Positions 5,914-8,583 of a stretch of DNA of 8,583 nucleotides are shown piece after piece. Both the position numbers and the translations under genes were made by a program. The DNA lies in the NCBI GenBank assembly GCA_031255815.1, contig JAIRRU010000078.1:1-8583 (forward strand), given 5' to 3'. Below the pieces are notes generated by a model. It saw nothing but the letters and a program-made list of their open reading frames with translations. It was not told the DNA's origin and did no database searches. Each line of letters begins with the position of its first letter. Position 1 is the first letter of the stretch. This stretch comes from Treponema sp. (GTDB lineage: Bacteria; Spirochaetota; Spirochaetia; Treponematales; Breznakiellaceae).

Positions 5914-6621
5914 GTGAGCCGCCGGCTCCGTCCCGGCCCGGATCCGCTCTTTCCCTATCTTGACGAAACCCAGCGTTACCCTTTTCCCGATCCGGCTTCC
6001 AGCCGGAACGGTATCGTTGCCGTGGGGGGGAACCTCTCCCCCGGCATGCTCCTCTCCGCCTATGAGCAGGGTTTATTTCCCTGGTACAATCCGGAGGATC
6101 CCGTCCTCTGGCAGTCCCCCGACCCCCGTTTTGTCATCTTTCCGGAAACGCTCCGTATCTCCGCCAGCATGAGGAAGCTGCTGCGGCAGGGTGTCTTTAC
6201 TATCACCTTTGACCGGGATTTTCCCGCCGTAATCCGGGGCTGCGCCGAAACGGAACGGCCGGGCCAGAACGGCACCTGGATCAGCGCCGACATTATCGAA
6301 GCCTATACCCAGCTCCACCGCCTGGGCTGGGCCCATTCGGCGGAAAGCTGGCTGGGAGGGGAACTGGCGGGGGGCTGCTACGGCATACGGATGGGGAAGG
6401 TCTTCTTCGGGGAATCCATGTTCGCCAAAAAAAGCAACGCCTCCAAGGCGGCCTTCCTGAGCATGGCCCGATCCCTCTTTGACGAGGGGCTCCGTTTTAT
6501 CGACTGCCAGATCCCCACGGAGCACCTCCGCAGCCTGGGAGGCCGGGAAATGAGCCGGGCGGCTTTCCTTAAACTGCTCAGGGAGAACCTGTCCGGCTCA
6601 GGGCCGGGCCCGGAGGATTAA
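5914..6621 (+). CDS. aat: Leucyl/phenylalanyl-tRNA-protein transferase
   Basis: A 235-residue cytoplasmic enzyme that moves Leu or Phe from aminoacyl-tRNA onto the N-terminus of proteins beginning with Lys or Arg, creating a primary N-degron for ClpS. Family signatures run through the chain: VAVGGNLSP (35-43), GLFPWYNP (53-60), a W-x-SPDPR block (66-72), HSAESW (141-146), GGCYGI (153-158), FFGESMF (164-170) and FIDCQ (195-199). Asp197 and Gln199 in the last motif correspond to the E. coli residues Asp186 and Gln188 that are linked to peptide-bond formation. Length is normal (about 230-240), with roughly 15 extra residues before the conserved start region. Translation begins at GTG directly after the clpA TGA with zero spacing and in the same reading frame. 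Genomic linkage to its pathway partners strongly supports the assignment. A few GC-rich codons at the end encode a Gly/Pro-rich tail. Confidence 0.96.
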   Translation: MSRRLRPGPDPLFPYLDETQRYPFPDPASSRNGIVAVGGNLSPGMLLSAYEQGLFPWYNPEDPVLWQSPDPRFVIFPETLRISASMRKLLRQGVFTITFDRDFPAVIRGCAETERPGQNGTWISADIIEAYTQLHRLGWAHSAESWLGGELAGGCYGIRMGKVFFGESMFAKKSNASKAAFLSMARSLFDEGLRFIDCQIPTEHLRSLGGREMSRAAFLKLLRENLSGSGPGPED

Positions 6622-6635
6622 ACGTTGTCTAAGCC

Positions 6636-6691
6636 TTGACCCGGGGCTTCCCGCCTATCCTATTGGAACCTTGCCGAATTTCCCGGGTCAA
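6636..6691. repeat. Perfect 10-bp inverted repeat in the aat-GH-like intergenic gap
   Basis: TTGACCCGGG (6636-6645) and CCCGGGTCAA (6682-6691) are exact reverse complements with 36 bases between them, and each arm contains the self-complementary CCCGGG. The right arm ends 6 bases before the ribosome site of the next gene. A short local hairpin, CGGG-GCTT-CCCG (6642-6653), would compete with the long-range pairing. No T-run follows, so it does not look like an intrinsic terminator. Plausible roles are a two-site operator for a regulator of the downstream gene, or an mRNA leader structure. Confidence 0.5.
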
Positions 6692-6697
6692 AGAATT

Positions 6698-6704
6698 TAG
6701 GAGG
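6698..6704 (+). promoter_or_regulatory. Strong ribosome binding site for the GH-like gene
   Basis: TAGGAGG lies 5 bases ahead of the ATG at 6710 and is the best Shine-Dalgarno match in the window. It sets the start of a gene whose stop is outside the window. I found no convincing promoter in 6622-6709, so the gene may be read from the clpS promoter or from a non-standard promoter. Confidence 0.75.
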
Positions 6705-6709
6705 AAAAA

Positions 6710-8583
6710 ATGGGATTTTGTTATATTCTGCGTTTTTCCGCAGACCCTGGTTACGGAGAAGATACGGCTCTTTCCATGCTTATGGATTTTTGCGCCAAAG
6801 CGATGATTGACGACATCACCTTTTTCTGCGCCCCCGAGGAATTGAGCCAGGGCCATCTTACCGATGAAGAGCAGGAACGGTTCATGGATTTTTTCAAAAA
6901 GGCGAAGGCCCTGACGGAAGAGCGGGGCATGAGTTTCTCCATCAACAACTGGACCACCCTCTACCATACCGACCGGGGCCGCAAACTGCGTCCCGGCCAG
7001 AATTTCGGCCTTATGGTTGATGCGGACGGACGGGAAGCGTCAAACACGGCCTGTCCCCTGGACATGGCGTTTAGGGCCTATTACGCGGATCTGCTGAAAC
7101 GTTTCGGCAGCCTCAAACCCCGGATCTTCTGGATTGAAGACGATTTCCGGCTCCATAACCACCACCCCCTCCGCTGGGGCGGCTGTTTCTGCCGGCGGCA
7201 CATGGAGGAATTTTCACAGCTCGCCGGGAAGAAACTTACCCGGGAAGAGTTTATCGAAAAGATACTGCAGCCCGGGGTTCCCCACCCCTACCGGAAAATA
7301 TGGCTCGACAGCGCCCGGGAAACCATGATCGGCCTGGCGGAAGTTTTTAACGGCGCCCTGCGGGAAAGCTCTCCTTCTACGGCCCTGGGGCTCATGTCTT
7401 CCGATCCGGCAGTCCACTGCGCCGAAGGCCGGGACTGGGACAGGCTCCTGCGGGCCCTTTCCGGAGAGGCTGCCAAGGTAAACCGCCCGCATCTCCCGGC
7501 GTATAACGAAAACGCTCCCCAGGCCTACCTTTGGCATTTCAACACAATTTCGGCCCTTTCCCGGGCCTGTCTTCCCCCGGAAACAGTGGTATACCCCGAA
7601 CTGGAAAACTTCCCTTTTGCCAGAGCTTCCAAGTCGCTCAGATTTACCCGTTACCAGATTGAATCGGCTCTGGCCCTGGGCATTGACGGTATTACCCTGG
7701 ATATACTGGATTTTTCCGGAACCGCCGCGCCTATGGCGGGCCACGCCGAAAACCTGGCCGCAAGTAAGAATTTTCTTTCAGCCTGTAACGGAACCGGTGT
7801 TTTCAAGTGGGCCCGTGAGGGGGTAAAGGTACTCTTTTCGCCCGACTCTTCCTACAGCCTCCGCACCGAAAAGGGCAAGGATATGTCGGAACTCTACCCC
7901 CGGGAGAATTTCTGGGGAGGCGTTTTCGGAAGCATGGGCGTTCCCTTTGTTTACCGTAAAGACTGGAAAACGATCCGGGGGGAGATTAGCGCCGTGAGCG
8001 GGCAATTTTTCAGGAACCTCCAGGTAAAGGAGCTTGAGGCGCTTTTTACTGATAATTTCGTGATCATGGACGGCGCCGCCGCGGAAACCCTCTTTGAAAT
8101 GGGCGCCGGCAGCCTGGCGGGCATTACCCGGGTCAGCCGGGTTCCTTCGGACGAGGCCGTTGTGTCTTACGAGGAGATGGCCGGCAGGGAGGAAGCTTAC
8201 GCGGTTCCCCGAATAAGCGCCCAGGGGTCGTTTGAATACATCTATCTTGTTGAGTATGAGAAAGGCGCCAGGGTACTGGGCAGCCTCTTTTCCCCTGCCC
8301 GCGAGTGCCGGGGGAACGGAACCGCCGTGTTCAAAGACCGGGCGCTGATCCTGCCCTACAGCGGCGGCGGCTATATTCCCATGGCGCTCAACGAACTGAG
8401 GCGGCGGGTGCTGTTCCGGGAACTGCAAAAGGCCGCCCGTGTTTTCCGGGGCGCCGGCTTGATGGCGGCGGATCAGGTAAACTTCGGCGCCTATGCCTTC
8501 GGGGATCAAGGGCGGCAGGCGCTTTTCGTTGTCAACGGCTCCGCGGATCCGGTGGATTGCGTCAAACTGTGGCGGCCCGCCGG
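6710..8583 (+). CDS. Putative TIM-barrel glycoside-hydrolase-like protein, GH42-like architecture (3' end cut by window edge)
   Basis: At least 624 residues with no stop before the right edge. No signal peptide or membrane helix is seen, so it is probably cytoplasmic. Residues 1-about 370 read like a TIM barrel: acidic end-of-strand motifs WIEDDFR (141-147) with a following GGCFC (157-161), YPELENFP (295-302), then a GITLDILDF strand (327-335). Glu143 and Glu297 or Glu299 are candidate catalytic acids; this is inference. Residues about 370-490 resemble the glutamine-amidotransferase-like 'trimerisation' domain of GH42 beta-galactosidases, notably FVIMDGAAAETL (450-461) followed by GSLAGI (467-472). 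A beta-rich C-terminal part begins after that. From memory, similar proteins occur in Firmicutes and spirochaetes without an assigned reaction. It is in the same direction as aat after an 88-bp gap, but nothing ties it to protein degradation, and the inverted repeat between them suggests separate control. Substrate unknown; I give no gene symbol. Confidence 0.75.
   Translation, partial: MGFCYILRFSADPGYGEDTALSMLMDFCAKAMIDDITFFCAPEELSQGHLTDEEQERFMDFFKKAKALTEERGMSFSINNWTTLYHTDRGRKLRPGQNFGLMVDADGREASNTACPLDMAFRAYYADLLKRFGSLKPRIFWIEDDFRLHNHHPLRWGGCFCRRHMEEFSQLAGKKLTREEFIEKILQPGVPHPYRKIWLDSARETMIGLAEVFNGALRESSPSTALGLMSSDPAVHCAEGRDWDRLLRALSGEAAKVNRPHLPAYNENAPQAYLWHFNTISALSRACLPPETVVYPELENFPFARASKSLRFTRYQIESALALGIDGITLDILDFSGTAAPMAGHAENLAASKNFLSACNGTGVFKWAREGVKVLFSPDSSYSLRTEKGKDMSELYPRENFWGGVFGSMGVPFVYRKDWKTIRGEISAVSGQFFRNLQVKELEALFTDNFVIMDGAAAETLFEMGAGSLAGITRVSRVPSDEAVVSYEEMAGREEAYAVPRISAQGSFEYIYLVEYEKGARVLGSLFSPARECRGNGTAVFKDRALILPYSGGGYIPMALNELRRRVLFRELQKAARVFRGAGLMAADQVNFGAYAFGDQGRQALFVVNGSADPVDCVKLWRPA

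Noticed and set aside
6604..6613. CCGGGCCCGG palindrome at the end of aat
   Set aside because: It lies in codons for a Gly/Pro-rich tail and is most simply explained by GC-rich codon use; a similar sequence occurs at the end of the exoIII gene.
6636..6661. TTGACC...TATCCT as a promoter for the GH-like gene
   Set aside because: The spacer is only 14 bp; other box pairings in 6636-6699 match the consensus poorly.

Overview
This window looks like a chromosomal stretch from a GC-rich bacterium (high-50s % GC by eye). It is fully coding except for short intergenic gaps, the longest being about 165 bp. The protein styles (a ClpA-type unfoldase paired with ClpS, a six-helix rhomboid with an HxxxxHLLSN loop, and GTG/ATG starts with AGGAGG-type ribosome sites) recall spirochaetes, especially Treponema relatives of insect guts. 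That placement rests on memory of family sequences and is an inference only. I see no tRNA, rRNA, CRISPR, insertion sequence, prophage or other sign of recent transfer.

Layout. Two divergent gene groups leave a shared control region at about 2902-3066. The minus-strand group, read leftwards, is exodeoxyribonuclease III (2104-2901), a rhomboid intramembrane serine protease (1510-2100), a Gfo/Idh/MocA-type NAD(P)-dependent oxidoreductase (396-1430), and a phosphoribosyltransferase cut by the window's left edge (1-388). Spacings are 3 bp, 79 bp and 7 bp, so exoIII-rhomboid and oxidoreductase-phosphoribosyltransferase look like tightly coupled pairs. The plus-strand group is clpS (3067-3378), clpA (3397-5913) and aat (from 5914), followed after 88 bp by a large glycoside-hydrolase-like protein (6710 to beyond the right edge).

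The clearest biological unit is clpS-clpA-aat. Aat attaches Leu or Phe to proteins that begin with Lys or Arg, ClpS recognises the resulting N-terminal Leu/Phe, and ClpA unfolds the substrate for the ClpP protease. The tagging, recognition and unfolding steps of the bacterial N-degron (N-end rule) pathway therefore sit in one apparent operon. ClpP itself is not in the window. The clpA stop codon abuts the aat start codon in the same reading frame.

The gene at 6710 has the three-part architecture I associate with GH42-like enzymes: TIM barrel, glutamine-amidotransferase-like 'trimerisation' domain, then a beta domain. I cannot assign a substrate. It is preceded by a perfect 10-bp inverted repeat that could be an operator or an RNA structure. 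I found no convincing new multi-gene system. The most useful leads are the one-operon N-degron arrangement with its in-frame clpA/aat junction, the uncharacterised GH-like protein, and a promoter that predicts a leaderless exoIII mRNA.
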